Positions 1-5,989 are shown, numbered from the stretch's first letter. The stretch: DNA of 6,006 nucleotides from Sulfurovum sp. bin170 (GCF_010892395.1 NZ_JAACKB010000420.1:1-6006), one strand, 5' to 3'. Numbers and translations: made by a program. The notes: generated from the letters alone by a model not told the origin.

Positions 1-57
1 GGTGAGTCTCCTGCTAAACGAAATACAGCATACAAAATTTTGGAGAGATTCGCGTAG
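1..57 (+). CDS. C-terminal end of an unidentified upstream gene (partial)
   Basis: From base 1 an open frame reads 18 codons (GESPAKRNTAYKILERFA) and ends at TAG, 55-57. The residue mix looks like an ordinary protein tail and the frame runs in the same direction as the M16 gene, so a real gene probably enters the window here. It is too short to identify; I do not recognise the product. Its stop codon is the TAG of the GTAG that precedes the hairpin at 58-79. The next gene starts 84 bases later, so co-transcription with the M16 gene is possible but not shown. Confidence 0.4.
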   Translation, partial: GESPAKRNTAYKILERFA

Positions 58-79
58 GTCGGGGTGCCCTCTCCCCGAC
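54..79 (+). repeat. REP-like hairpin with 5' GTAG, overlapping a stop codon
   Basis: GTAG (54-57) is directly followed by GTCGGGG (58-64), an 8-base loop, and the perfect complement CCCCGAC (73-79). This 7 bp GC-rich stem stands out against AT-rich surroundings. It has no T-run on either side, so it does not look like a rho-independent terminator. GTAG next to a short GC-rich palindrome is the layout known for REP elements associated with RAYT transposases. Two similar hairpins occur at 1386-1410 and 2685-2709. Assignment to one repeat family is inference; genome copy number would decide it. Confidence 0.55.
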
Positions 80-130
80 AAATAAAAAGGAAAAAATTGA
101 AAAAGATAATAATTTTAATAATAATGATAC

Positions 131-136
131 AAGGAG
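131..136 (+). promoter_or_regulatory. Ribosome binding site supporting the ATG start at 142
   Basis: AAGGAG lies 5 bases upstream of ATG 142-144. It is the best Shine-Dalgarno match near the start of the M16 gene and the main reason for choosing this start. A weaker AAGGA at 87-91 lies 5 bases upstream of a TTG at 97, which would add a signal-peptide-like extension. Confidence 0.6.
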
Positions 137-141
137 TATTA

Positions 142-1377
142 ATGAGTGCTGTCTTAGAGCCAATAAAAATAGAAAAAACAGAGGTACCTTTCATATTTGA
201 AGAGGACAAAAATCTGCCGATTATCTCCATGCAGTTGATATTTAAAAATTCTGGTTCTTTGACCGATACCAAAGATGGTTTAGTCAAGCTAACGGCAAAG
301 CTTCTAAATGAAGGAACCAAAAAAGATGGAAGCGTTGGTTTTGCAACCAAACTAGAGAGTAGGGCGATATCTCTTAGCACACATTCAGGAGCAGAGACTT
401 TTGTGATTGAGCTTGGTTCGCTAAAGAGTGAGTTTGCACATGGTATCCGGCTAATGAAAGAGTTGATAAAAGACCCAAACTATAGCAAAGAGACCCTAGA
501 GAAGATAAAGACTCAAACCATTGGTATCCTCAAAAGAAAAGAGAGTGATTTTGACTATATCTCAACACTCGCAATGAAGAGTATGGTGTTTCCCAATACT
601 CCACTAGCCAAGGCATCTCTTGGAACAGTCAAAAGTGTAGAGTCTATCGGTCTTGATGATATTAAAAATCATATTGCAGAGCATTTAGGGCTTGAAAATG
701 CTATTGTGGTTATGGGTGGAGATATAAACCAAACTGAGGCTTCAAAGATAGTAAAAGCCGTACTGTCAGAATTTTCATCTATAAAGAGTGTTGATATAAA
801 AGCGATGACTCCTATTGGAAAACAGCAGGTCAAAGAGACAAAAGTAAAGAGTGAACAGGCTTATATCTATTTTGGGGCTCCTTTCTCTGTGGCGTATGAT
901 AGCAAAGAGCGACATCTTAGCCAAGTGGCATCTTTTGTCTTGGGAAGTGGTGGCTTTGGTTCAAGAATAATGGAGGAGATAAGGGTCAAAAAAGGTCTAG
1001 CATACTCTGCATATACTCGGTTTATTATTAATAAGAGTCACTCATACTTCTTTGGCTACTTACAGACCAAAATTGAGAGTGGAGATGAGGCGATAAAGAG
1101 TGTCAAAGAGGTCGTACAACTATTTCTTGACAGGGGAGTTACAAAAGAGGAGCTAGAGTCTGCAAAGCAGTTTATTTTGGGTTCGGAGCCACTTAGAAAT
1201 GAGACACTTTCACAGAGACTGGGTCGTGCATTCCAAGAGTACTATACTGACCGTCCATTGGGTTCTACTGTTGAGGAGTTGAAGCTTATTGAAGATATGA
1301 AATTGGATGACCTGAATGAGTTTATCAAGAGACATAAAGAGATAGCTGAAATCTCATTTTCTGTGGTTACTGGATAG
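142..1377 (+). CDS. M16 (pitrilysin/processing protease) family protein, zinc site degenerate
   Basis: 411 residues from ATG 142, the usual length of a two-domain bacterial M16 protein. An N-terminal M16 domain (about residues 15-165) is followed by a C-terminal M16 domain (about 170-355). The C-terminal half has the family hallmark SGGFGSRIMEEIR..KGLAYSAY near residues 269-291. The place where active members carry HxxEH reads GLVKLTAKLLNEGT (46-59): K49, A52 and K53 replace His, Glu and His, so zinc proteolysis is unlikely. Campylobacterota homologues (the H. pylori HP1012 'PqqE' type) are annotated as proteases; here a non-catalytic partner or chaperone-like role fits better (inference). 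The start is uncertain: TTG at 97 would prepend MKKIIILIIMIQGVLMSA, which resembles a signal peptide, while GTG at 64 falls inside a hairpin. The gene converges with the porin gene 48 bases downstream. Family assignment is secure; function is not. Confidence 0.9.
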   Translation: MSAVLEPIKIEKTEVPFIFEEDKNLPIISMQLIFKNSGSLTDTKDGLVKLTAKLLNEGTKKDGSVGFATKLESRAISLSTHSGAETFVIELGSLKSEFAHGIRLMKELIKDPNYSKETLEKIKTQTIGILKRKESDFDYISTLAMKSMVFPNTPLAKASLGTVKSVESIGLDDIKNHIAEHLGLENAIVVMGGDINQTEASKIVKAVLSEFSSIKSVDIKAMTPIGKQQVKETKVKSEQAYIYFGAPFSVAYDSKERHLSQVASFVLGSGGFGSRIMEEIRVKKGLAYSAYTRFIINKSHSYFFGYLQTKIESGDEAIKSVKEVVQLFLDRGVTKEELESAKQFILGSEPLRNETLSQRLGRAFQEYYTDRPLGSTVEELKLIEDMKLDDLNEFIKRHKEIAEISFSVVTG

Positions 1378-1385
1378 AGAGTAGT

Positions 1386-1410
1386 GTAGGGTGGGTGTAA
1401 ATGCACCACC
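1386..1410 (+). repeat. REP-like hairpin between convergent genes
   Basis: GTAG (1386-1389) is followed by GGTGG (1390-1394), which pairs with CCACC (1406-1410). A bulged G1395 allows TG (1396-1397) to continue the stem with CA (1404-1405). The element fills the 48-base gap between the stops of the M16 gene and the porin gene. No T-run follows on either strand (TCACAACTATTTTG on the + side), so terminator function is not evident, although a hairpin between convergent genes could help end transcription. The GTAGGGTGG beginning matches the - strand reading of the element at 2685-2709. Confidence 0.5.
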
Positions 1411-1425
1411 TCACAACTATTTTGT

Positions 1426-2667
1426 CTAAAACATATACTGTGCATTTATAGTAATAGCACTATTGTCCTCATCACCTGTTTCCTTTGTTCCTTTATCAAA
1501 GTTAACATAGTGGATTGCATATTTCTCTCTCATCTTATCACGATACCAGTTTAGACCAATACTTGAAACTGTCTGGCTACCTGCTGTTCCGTTTCCAAAC
1601 TCTTTTGCAAGTGTAGAGTATGACCTAGCATAATCTCCCTCTTCCAAATCTGCTTCAGACCAAAGCACAGCAGGTTCCAAAAAATCCCCATTTGAGAGAG
1701 GGATGTTGTATCCTACACGAAGTGTTTGAATCTTATCTTCATAACCTGTTCCATCTGCAAAATCTCTACTTAGCAAATCATACTCATAAGAGAGGTTTAG
1801 ACCACCATAGTTTGAGAGTAAATCAGCACTCATCACTTCATTGTTTTTAAACCTATCAGTTGAACCTTGAAAAGCGTAGTTTAGACCAATTGTTGTACCA
1901 TTTCTCTTTCCAAAATAGGTTGTGGTATAACCTATTTTATACTTTTTCATCTCAGCATCACCCAAACTATATGCCACACGCCCTGCCATCATCCATGCAG
2001 ATTTATCAGTCGCTGTAGCTCGTGCAATACCACCATCTTTGACAGACATCTCAGCACCTGTTATATTGCTATGGTTGGGGTTAAAAATACCAAAGTTATA
2101 GTTTAATTTATTATCAAGCGTCAAACCACCCACATTAACACCCACTTCACGACCTGGTCCTCGTCCTACAAGGTGTGCACGGAGATAGAAGTTTGAGAGA
2201 CCTTTCTCATAAGAGTTCATCGTAAATCCAGAGGTGATTGACTCTTTACCAATCTGTGGTCTTAGATAACCCAAAGTCACATTAGCAAACTCTTTATCAA
2301 ATTTATAGGTAAAATAGGCATCCCAGATATAAAAATCTTTATTGGTATTGGTACTCTCATGAGGAGAACCCATCAAAATATTATTATTGGCTTTTCCAAG
2401 ATTATCATATGCAAACCATACCTTGTAACTAATCAAGTCACTATGTTTACCCTTTACTCCAATACGACCACGACGAATATAGAGGTCAGATGCCTCTTCA
2501 TAATTATTCTCTCCATTATCAATCGTATTCATACCCCAAATCTGCATCATGTTAAAAATCTCTACACTGCTTTTGCCATCATTGTACTCTACTTTAGCTC
2601 CCGCGGACGCAGTAGATATAAGTGCAGATACAGCAATAGCTGAAAATAGTAATCTGTTTGTTTTCAT
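1426..2667 (-). CDS. Phosphate-selective porin O/P-like outer-membrane beta-barrel protein
   Basis: 413 residues. A Sec signal peptide (MKTNRLLFSA...ISTASA, cleavage after about residue 22) precedes a long series of alternating polar/hydrophobic beta strands, and the protein ends in YMF, the terminal aromatic used for BAM-dependent barrel insertion. Features typical of OprO/OprP-type porins are RRGRIGVKG (65-73), LGYLRPQIGKES (132-143) and GRGPGREVGVNVGG (168-181). OprP-type porins pass phosphate, polyphosphate or other anions; actual selectivity here cannot be read from the sequence. AAGGAG at 2674-2679, 6 bases before the ATG, fixes the start. It is the last gene of the leftward cluster, 38 bases after a PstS-like binding protein, which fits anion uptake. 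A REP-like hairpin lies in that gap and could let porin mRNA accumulate separately. A generic porin of another family is the main alternative. Confidence 0.85.
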   Translation of the reverse strand: MKTNRLLFSAIAVSALISTASAGAKVEYNDGKSSVEIFNMMQIWGMNTIDNGENNYEEASDLYIRRGRIGVKGKHSDLISYKVWFAYDNLGKANNNILMGSPHESTNTNKDFYIWDAYFTYKFDKEFANVTLGYLRPQIGKESITSGFTMNSYEKGLSNFYLRAHLVGRGPGREVGVNVGGLTLDNKLNYNFGIFNPNHSNITGAEMSVKDGGIARATATDKSAWMMAGRVAYSLGDAEMKKYKIGYTTTYFGKRNGTTIGLNYAFQGSTDRFKNNEVMSADLLSNYGGLNLSYEYDLLSRDFADGTGYEDKIQTLRVGYNIPLSNGDFLEPAVLWSEADLEEGDYARSYSTLAKEFGNGTAGSQTVSSIGLNWYRDKMREKYAIHYVNFDKGTKETGDEDNSAITINAQYMF

Positions 2668-2684
2668 TTTTTTCTCCTTAAAAT

Positions 2685-2709
2685 GGTGGGCTTAAAAGCT
2701 CCACCCTAC
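2685..2709 (-). repeat. REP-like hairpin in the binding protein-porin gap, GTAG contains the stop codon
   Basis: On the - strand GTAG (2709-2706) is followed by GGTGG (2705-2701) and, after a short loop, CCACC (2689-2685). With one bulged base (2700) the inner bases AGC/GCT extend the stem to about 8 bp. The TAG of GTAG is the stop codon of the PstS-like gene. The hairpin ends 5 bases before the AAGGAG of the porin gene (2679-2674), so in the shared mRNA it could affect 3'-end stability of the upstream message or ribosome access to the porin start. There is no T-run after it, which argues against a terminator. Confidence 0.55.
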
Positions 2710-3608
2710 TTTGATTTTACATCAAATTGCAGATTTTGAAAAATTAAATTCTCCTCATCACCATGACCTGTAGCCTCTTCAAGGTTGGCTGTTCCAGTTT
2801 TTGAGATAATTTTTTGACCCTCTTCGCTAAGTGCAAAATCAATATATTTTTTGGCTAAAGCTTTTGGTTTATCATTCAGATAAAAATATAGAGCTTGTCT
2901 CATCTCATATTTATGGGCTAATATATTCTCTTTTGTAGCCTCTACTCCATTGACTTTTAGTAGTTTGATTTTTTTATCTTTGCTTGAACTTATCACATTA
3001 TCAATAGCAAAAGCATACTCATCAACTCCTACAGCTTTTCTTACAAATCCTGAACTCTTAACCACTTTTGCTTTGTCTGAAAATGGTTGATTTTTATCTT
3101 TAAAAAGTAGCTCTCTTGCAGTTAAACCAATACCTGATTTTTTACTATCTCTTTTAACTAAATTAATAGGCTTATCAGCTCCACCTAACTCTTTCCAGTT
3201 TGCTATTTTCCCAGTTAGAACTTTTTTAATATTCTCTGTCGTAATATTATCTATCTTGTTTTTGGGATGAACAATAAAAGACAAAGCTCCCCAAGCCACT
3301 TGAGTTGACCAGATATTTTTCTCGTTATCATCATCTTTCAGTGCTTCTCTACATCCAGAGCCAATATCTGCCTCTTTTTTCTGAACTCCACCTATTACAA
3401 AAATATCTCCTCCTTTTTCATTCATGGGGATTTTAACACTATATTTTTTGCTAAATGCCTTATTTAACTCTTCCATAAAAGCAACTCTAGTAACTCCACA
3501 AGCGTACATTTTAAGTTCACTTGCCCCCTTTTTCCCCTCTGTAGTTTCAGCAAAAAGAGCTGAACTTAGCAGAGCTGTAGTCAATACTACAATAGATAAT
3601 TTTTTCAT
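2706..3608 (-). CDS. PstS-like periplasmic substrate-binding protein (PBP_like_2 type)
   Basis: 300 residues with a Sec signal peptide (MKKLSIVVLTTALLSSALFA, cleavage after about residue 20), so periplasmic. The body has the PstS/PBP-like fold pattern: a first ligand loop YACGVTRVAF (35-44), ADIGSGCRE (80-88), then LTGKIANWKELGG (131-143) and RDSKKSGIGLTARELLF (153-169), which match the PstS 'LSGxIxxWxxLGG' and 'R..GSGT' segments. E. coli PstS has Ala-Gly-Ala-Thr in the first loop and Ser-Asp in the second; here the only two cysteines, C37 and C86, sit in those loops, so the ligand may not be phosphate (inference). It lacks a lipobox. The ATG immediately follows the rhodanese TAG with no clear Shine-Dalgarno, indicating translational coupling. 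The porin follows. No ABC permease or ATPase lies in the window, so it may serve a distant transporter or act as a sensor. Confidence 0.85.
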   Translation of the reverse strand: MKKLSIVVLTTALLSSALFAETTEGKKGASELKMYACGVTRVAFMEELNKAFSKKYSVKIPMNEKGGDIFVIGGVQKKEADIGSGCREALKDDDNEKNIWSTQVAWGALSFIVHPKNKIDNITTENIKKVLTGKIANWKELGGADKPINLVKRDSKKSGIGLTARELLFKDKNQPFSDKAKVVKSSGFVRKAVGVDEYAFAIDNVISSSKDKKIKLLKVNGVEATKENILAHKYEMRQALYFYLNDKPKALAKKYIDFALSEEGQKIISKTGTANLEEATGHGDEENLIFQNLQFDVKSK

Positions 3609-4226
3609 CTATTTAACCGTTAACCCAACAGAGTTCCACATCTGCATACCACCACGGTAGTATTTTATCTTATTTTCAGGGTATCCAACATCAATAAGAT
3701 TTTTGATTGCTAAAGTCGCTTGTTCATCCCATGCACCATTGCTAAATATAAGCAGTGTTTCAGCCCCACTAAAGTCCCAATTATCACCTGATTGTTTTCC
3801 ACCTAAAAGAGCTAAAATTTTTCCTATATATTTCCCATCTTTTTTTAGCATTGTAAATGGTAGATTGATAGCACTTGGAATGGTACCTTTTTTGTGCCAC
3901 TCTCTAGTTCTTGCATCGACAAGTAGTAGATCATCACTATCTTTCATCTCTTTGATAAATGCCAATACTTCAAGCTCTCCTAGTGTCTGAACGCTACCAA
4001 TATTCATCGGTTGAATGCAGTATGGAGGACACTCTTTGGAGGTGTTGGTAAAGGCACTATTTAGGTCACTGTCTGGATTTTGAATCCTCTTGATAACGAC
4101 ACTGCTACCTTTGTGTTTTGCTGTTATAGAGGTTAACTCCTCCGTAATCTTCACATCAATAGCCAATGCTTGACCCCCTGATACTATTAGACCTACTCCA
4201 ATAGTTGCAATTATATTTCTTATCAT
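3609..4226 (-). CDS. Periplasmic rhodanese-like protein with CPPYC motif and no catalytic cysteine
   Basis: 205 residues. A Sec signal peptide (hydrophobic 4-16, cleavage after ALA at 20-22) puts it in the periplasm. Residues about 85-205 form a rhodanese domain: LLLVDARTREWHKKGTIPSA (100-119) matches the conserved 'lDvR...y..GHIpgA' segment, and GYPENKIKYYRGGMQMWNSVGL (181-202) matches the C-terminal signature. The active-site loop reads FSNGAWDEQA (161-170): S162 occupies the position of the catalytic Cys, so thiosulfate sulfurtransfer is unlikely. Before the domain lies CPPYCIQPM (66-74), a cysteine pair that may bind a metal or form a disulfide. AAGGAG (4235-4240) is 8 bases before the ATG. 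Its stop abuts the start of the PstS-like gene, so the two are probably made together. A ligand-binding or partner role is inferred. Confidence 0.85.
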   Translation of the reverse strand: MIRNIIATIGVGLIVSGGQALAIDVKITEELTSITAKHKGSSVVIKRIQNPDSDLNSAFTNTSKECPPYCIQPMNIGSVQTLGELEVLAFIKEMKDSDDLLLVDARTREWHKKGTIPSAINLPFTMLKKDGKYIGKILALLGGKQSGDNWDFSGAETLLIFSNGAWDEQATLAIKNLIDVGYPENKIKYYRGGMQMWNSVGLTVK

Positions 4227-4260
4227 TTTTTTATCTCCTTAGTTTTTAATTTTAGACATA

Positions 4261-4337
4261 TTGCAAAACTTATTTGGAATCGGAGGCTTTAGCCCCGAAT
4301 ATAACGAGGCTAAAGCCATCGGTTCCTAGTTTCGCAA
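4261..4337 (+). repeat. 77-base imperfect palindrome between the LysM and rhodanese genes
   Basis: Three nested stems are visible. Innermost, GGCTTTAGCC (4285-4294) pairs perfectly with GGCTAAAGCC (4308-4317). Next, GGAATCGG (4276-4283) pairs with TCGGTTCC (4319-4326) using two G-U pairs. Outermost, TTGCAAAACT (4261-4270) pairs with AGTTTCGCAA (4328-4337) with one mismatch. The wobble pairs exist only in + strand RNA; on the - strand they are mismatches. It carries no open frame and fills most of the gap, starting 6 bases beyond the LysM stop. The size and terminal inverted repeats suit a REP-pair or small non-autonomous (MITE-like) element; that class is inferred and depends on further copies in the genome. 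Confidence 0.65.
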
Positions 4338-4345
4338 GATTTTTT
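4276..4345 (+). terminator. Possible rho-independent terminator acting on + strand transcripts
   Basis: The palindrome's strong stem is followed on the + strand by GATTTTTT, with six T at 4340-4345, 3 bases after the outer stem. There is no T-run at the other end, so it would stop rightward, antisense transcription and not the leftward operon. No + strand gene is seen ending here. The T-run may simply be the tail of the LysM gene. Low confidence. Confidence 0.25.
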
Positions 4346-5273
4346 ATAGTTTAGGTATGACCAGTGTAATACCTGGGTATATGGTATTTCTATTTCCAAT
4401 TTTATCTTGGTTAGCTTCTTGTATTATTTTGTATTTAGTTGCATCTCCATAATATTTTTCTGCTAATGCTGAGAGACTATCTCCTGTTTGAACCTGAATC
4501 ACAACAAAATCATCCTCTGTTCTTAAAATTTTAATTTTCTTTTTAGCTACATCATCAATAATAGAACTTGCTAATCTCTTTGCTGTTGTTGTACCCTCTT
4601 GCTCTGCACTACTTACCAAGCTCTCAAGACTCTCTTTTGTATTTTTTTGATTTTTTGTTGCATCTCCTACTAGCGACAAAAGTTGTGCTTCTACCTCCTC
4701 TCTTTTTAGTTTTTTATCCTCTACGGCTCCGACTAATAATAGGAGTTTGGACTCTATATCTTCTCGGTTTAATTTAGAGCTTTCCGCCCCCTCAACTAGA
4801 CTCTGTAACTCATCTCTAATAGATTTTGAATTCTCCTGTTTATCATAAGAGTCAACTAGACTCTCTAGCCCCTCTGTAACTTTGCTAGAGTTATTTTCAA
4901 TCAGGTCACCTACTTGGGTCACCAGTGACTCTAAATCATTTTTGATAGAGTTCTCTTTTGTATTCTCCTCTTGGGCAATATCATCTAGGAGTGTATTGAG
5001 TTGACCTCTTAGTGAGCTATCTTCGCTCTCCGTTTTGTTACTCTCGTTGCTCTCTTTGATTAGTGCATTTAGGATAAAACTACTAGAGCTATCTTCACTA
5101 CACTCTTCATTCTCATTTGCCTCATCACCATCACATCCTGACTCTGTACTATTATCACCCAGAGCCTCTTTTGTCTTTTCAGTAATGGGTTGATACTTCT
5201 CCTCTTTATCTCCTCCACACCCTAAAAGTATAATTGTTATTCCCAAAGAGAGTATCTTATTTTGCATTCTCAT
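4344..5273 (-). CDS. LysM-domain lipoprotein with tandem helical repeats
   Basis: 309 residues from ATG at 5273-5271. A short signal sequence ends in the lipobox LLGC (C19 lipidated), so it is a lipoprotein. It is followed by an acidic Ser/Glu/Asp/Asn-rich linker holding C47 and C58 (residues about 20-66). Residues about 88-246 are degenerate 18-22-residue repeats, each with a core like LESLV. Residues 256-309 are a LysM domain: VVIQVQTGDSLSALAEKYYGD, then IYPGITLVIPKL. LysM binds peptidoglycan glycans, so the protein likely links a membrane to the cell wall through a helical or coiled-coil spacer. A GTG at 5279 overlaps both the ribosome binding site and the preceding TGA and is a poor start; ATG at 5267 is a further alternative. 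The start lies 2 bases after the thioredoxin-like stop, so the two are coupled. I do not recognise the overall architecture as a named family. Confidence 0.85.
   Translation of the reverse strand: MRMQNKILSLGITIILLGCGGDKEEKYQPITEKTKEALGDNSTESGCDGDEANENEECSEDSSSSFILNALIKESNESNKTESEDSSLRGQLNTLLDDIAQEENTKENSIKNDLESLVTQVGDLIENNSSKVTEGLESLVDSYDKQENSKSIRDELQSLVEGAESSKLNREDIESKLLLLVGAVEDKKLKREEVEAQLLSLVGDATKNQKNTKESLESLVSSAEQEGTTTAKRLASSIIDDVAKKKIKILRTEDDFVVIQVQTGDSLSALAEKYYGDATKYKIIQEANQDKIGNRNTIYPGITLVIPKL
4536..5012 (-). repeat. Degenerate tandem repeats inside the LysM lipoprotein gene
   Basis: About eight units of roughly 54-66 bases encode 18-22-residue repeats. LESLV-like cores are at protein residues 114-118, 136-140, 156-160, 177-181, 198-202 and 216-220, spaced 22, 20, 21, 21 and 18. 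Units are flanked by Lys/Glu/Asn/Ser-rich turns. DNA identity between units is mostly low, but TCAACTAGACTCT recurs exactly 60 bases apart (4792 and 4852 on the + strand). The 21-residue spacing equals three heptads and suits a helical bundle or coiled coil. Confidence 0.6.
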
Positions 5274-5275
5274 TC

Positions 5276-5953
5276 TCACTCCTTATTTTGTAGTTTTTGT
5301 ATCATTTTATATTGCTGTAGAGATACTTTTAGAAGCTCTGCTAGAGTGTAAGATTTAAAACCTACCTCAAATGCCAATATTTTCCCATCCTCACCAATAA
5401 CGATACTAAGTGGAATTACACCACTCCATCCATGATGCTCTTTTAGATAGCTTAGAAACTTCTTGTGTTTATCTCCTGTTACAATATGATAGTTAATACC
5501 CTTCTCTTCTATAAATTTTTGGTTCTCTTCTGTCGTGTGGGGTTGTGACTCTATAGCAATAATATCAAAAGCTCCATCAAACTGTTTTTTGAGATTAATA
5601 AGCTCTGGAATCTCTTGTTGACAATATTTACAGTCCCAACCAAAGACCTTTAGGAACACAATTCTATTTTTCATTTTTGGTATTTCAAAACTTTTAGGAG
5701 TGGCATTTATTTTAAATGTCTGTCCTTTTACAGTTTTAAAAACAAAAGATTCGTTAGGTAATGTGGAGATGGTTTCGCTATGCTCTTCTTTAATGTTTTT
5801 GTTGGTTATTGGCATAAAAAAATAAATTCCTATAGCCAAAAGAAGAGCTATAAGTGAAGTTAGAAATAGGATTACCAATCTCCTATCCAACTTATTTTTT
5901 TTTACCGACTCATCATTTTTATCACTCTTATTTATTAACTTACTCTTTTCCAT
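5276..5953 (-). CDS. Membrane-anchored thioredoxin-like (TlpA/ResA-type) protein
   Basis: 225 residues. A charged cytoplasmic N-terminus (1-25, many Lys/Asp/Asn) is followed by one transmembrane helix (about 26-47) and a thioredoxin fold (about 65-215) facing the periplasm. The redox site is WDCKYC with C108 and C111, and the conserved cis-proline is P181 in GVIPLSIVIG, as in TlpA/ResA proteins. These usually reduce or form disulfides in exported proteins such as cytochromes c; the partner here is unknown. The neighbouring exported proteins carry cysteine pairs (the LysM lipoprotein, rhodanese-like and PstS-like proteins) and are candidate clients (inference). GGAGG at 5963-5967, 9 bases before the ATG, supports the start. 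It is the first gene of the leftward cluster visible here, 2 bases before the LysM start. Confidence 0.9.
   Translation of the reverse strand: MEKSKLINKSDKNDESVKKNKLDRRLVILFLTSLIALLLAIGIYFFMPITNKNIKEEHSETISTLPNESFVFKTVKGQTFKINATPKSFEIPKMKNRIVFLKVFGWDCKYCQQEIPELINLKKQFDGAFDIIAIESQPHTTEENQKFIEEKGINYHIVTGDKHKKFLSYLKEHHGWSGVIPLSIVIGEDGKILAFEVGFKSYTLAELLKVSLQQYKMIQKLQNKE
5279..5284 (-). promoter_or_regulatory. Ribosome binding site deciding the LysM lipoprotein start
   Basis: On the - strand AAGGAG (5284-5279) lies 5 bases before ATG 5273-5271. The upstream GTG (5279-5277) uses the last base of this site and so cannot be served by it. The site is inside the end of the thioredoxin-like gene, consistent with translational coupling. 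Confidence 0.6.
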
Positions 5954-5983
5954 TTACTTTAACCTCCAAAGATAATTTTTAAC

Positions 5984-5989
5984 ATAATA
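5984..5989 (-). promoter_or_regulatory. Candidate -10 element upstream of the thioredoxin-like gene
   Basis: On the - strand TATTAT lies about 30 bases before the start codon, in a T-rich stretch. Campylobacterota promoters rely on an extended -10 with T-rich upstream DNA and often lack a clear -35. The -35 region would be outside the window, and AT-rich DNA gives such matches by chance. Confidence 0.25.

Noticed and set aside
58..79. Rho-independent terminator for the upstream gene
   Set aside because: The stem is GC-rich but is followed by AAATAAAAAGG with no T-run, and the reverse side has none either.
64..141. GTG at 64 as the start of the M16 gene
   Set aside because: It lies inside the hairpin at 58-79, has no ribosome binding site, and would add a basic extension not expected in the family. 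ATG 142 or TTG 97 are better.
2359..2643. Open frame antisense to the porin signal-peptide end
   Set aside because: It is fully inside a well-supported gene, has no ribosome binding site and its residues do not look like a real protein.
3703..3990. Open frame antisense to the rhodanese gene
   Set aside because: It is a Ser/Leu/Pro-rich translation typical of the reverse strand of a coding region and has no independent support.
4249..4277. Promoter for the rhodanese-binding protein-porin genes
   Set aside because: A TAAAAT at 4254-4249 (- strand) could be a -10, but no -35 is visible at the right spacing and such matches are expected by chance in this AT-rich gap.
4536..5012. CRISPR-like or DNA-level direct repeats
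   Set aside because: The periodicity is at protein level, with low DNA identity between units and no constant repeat/variable spacer pattern.
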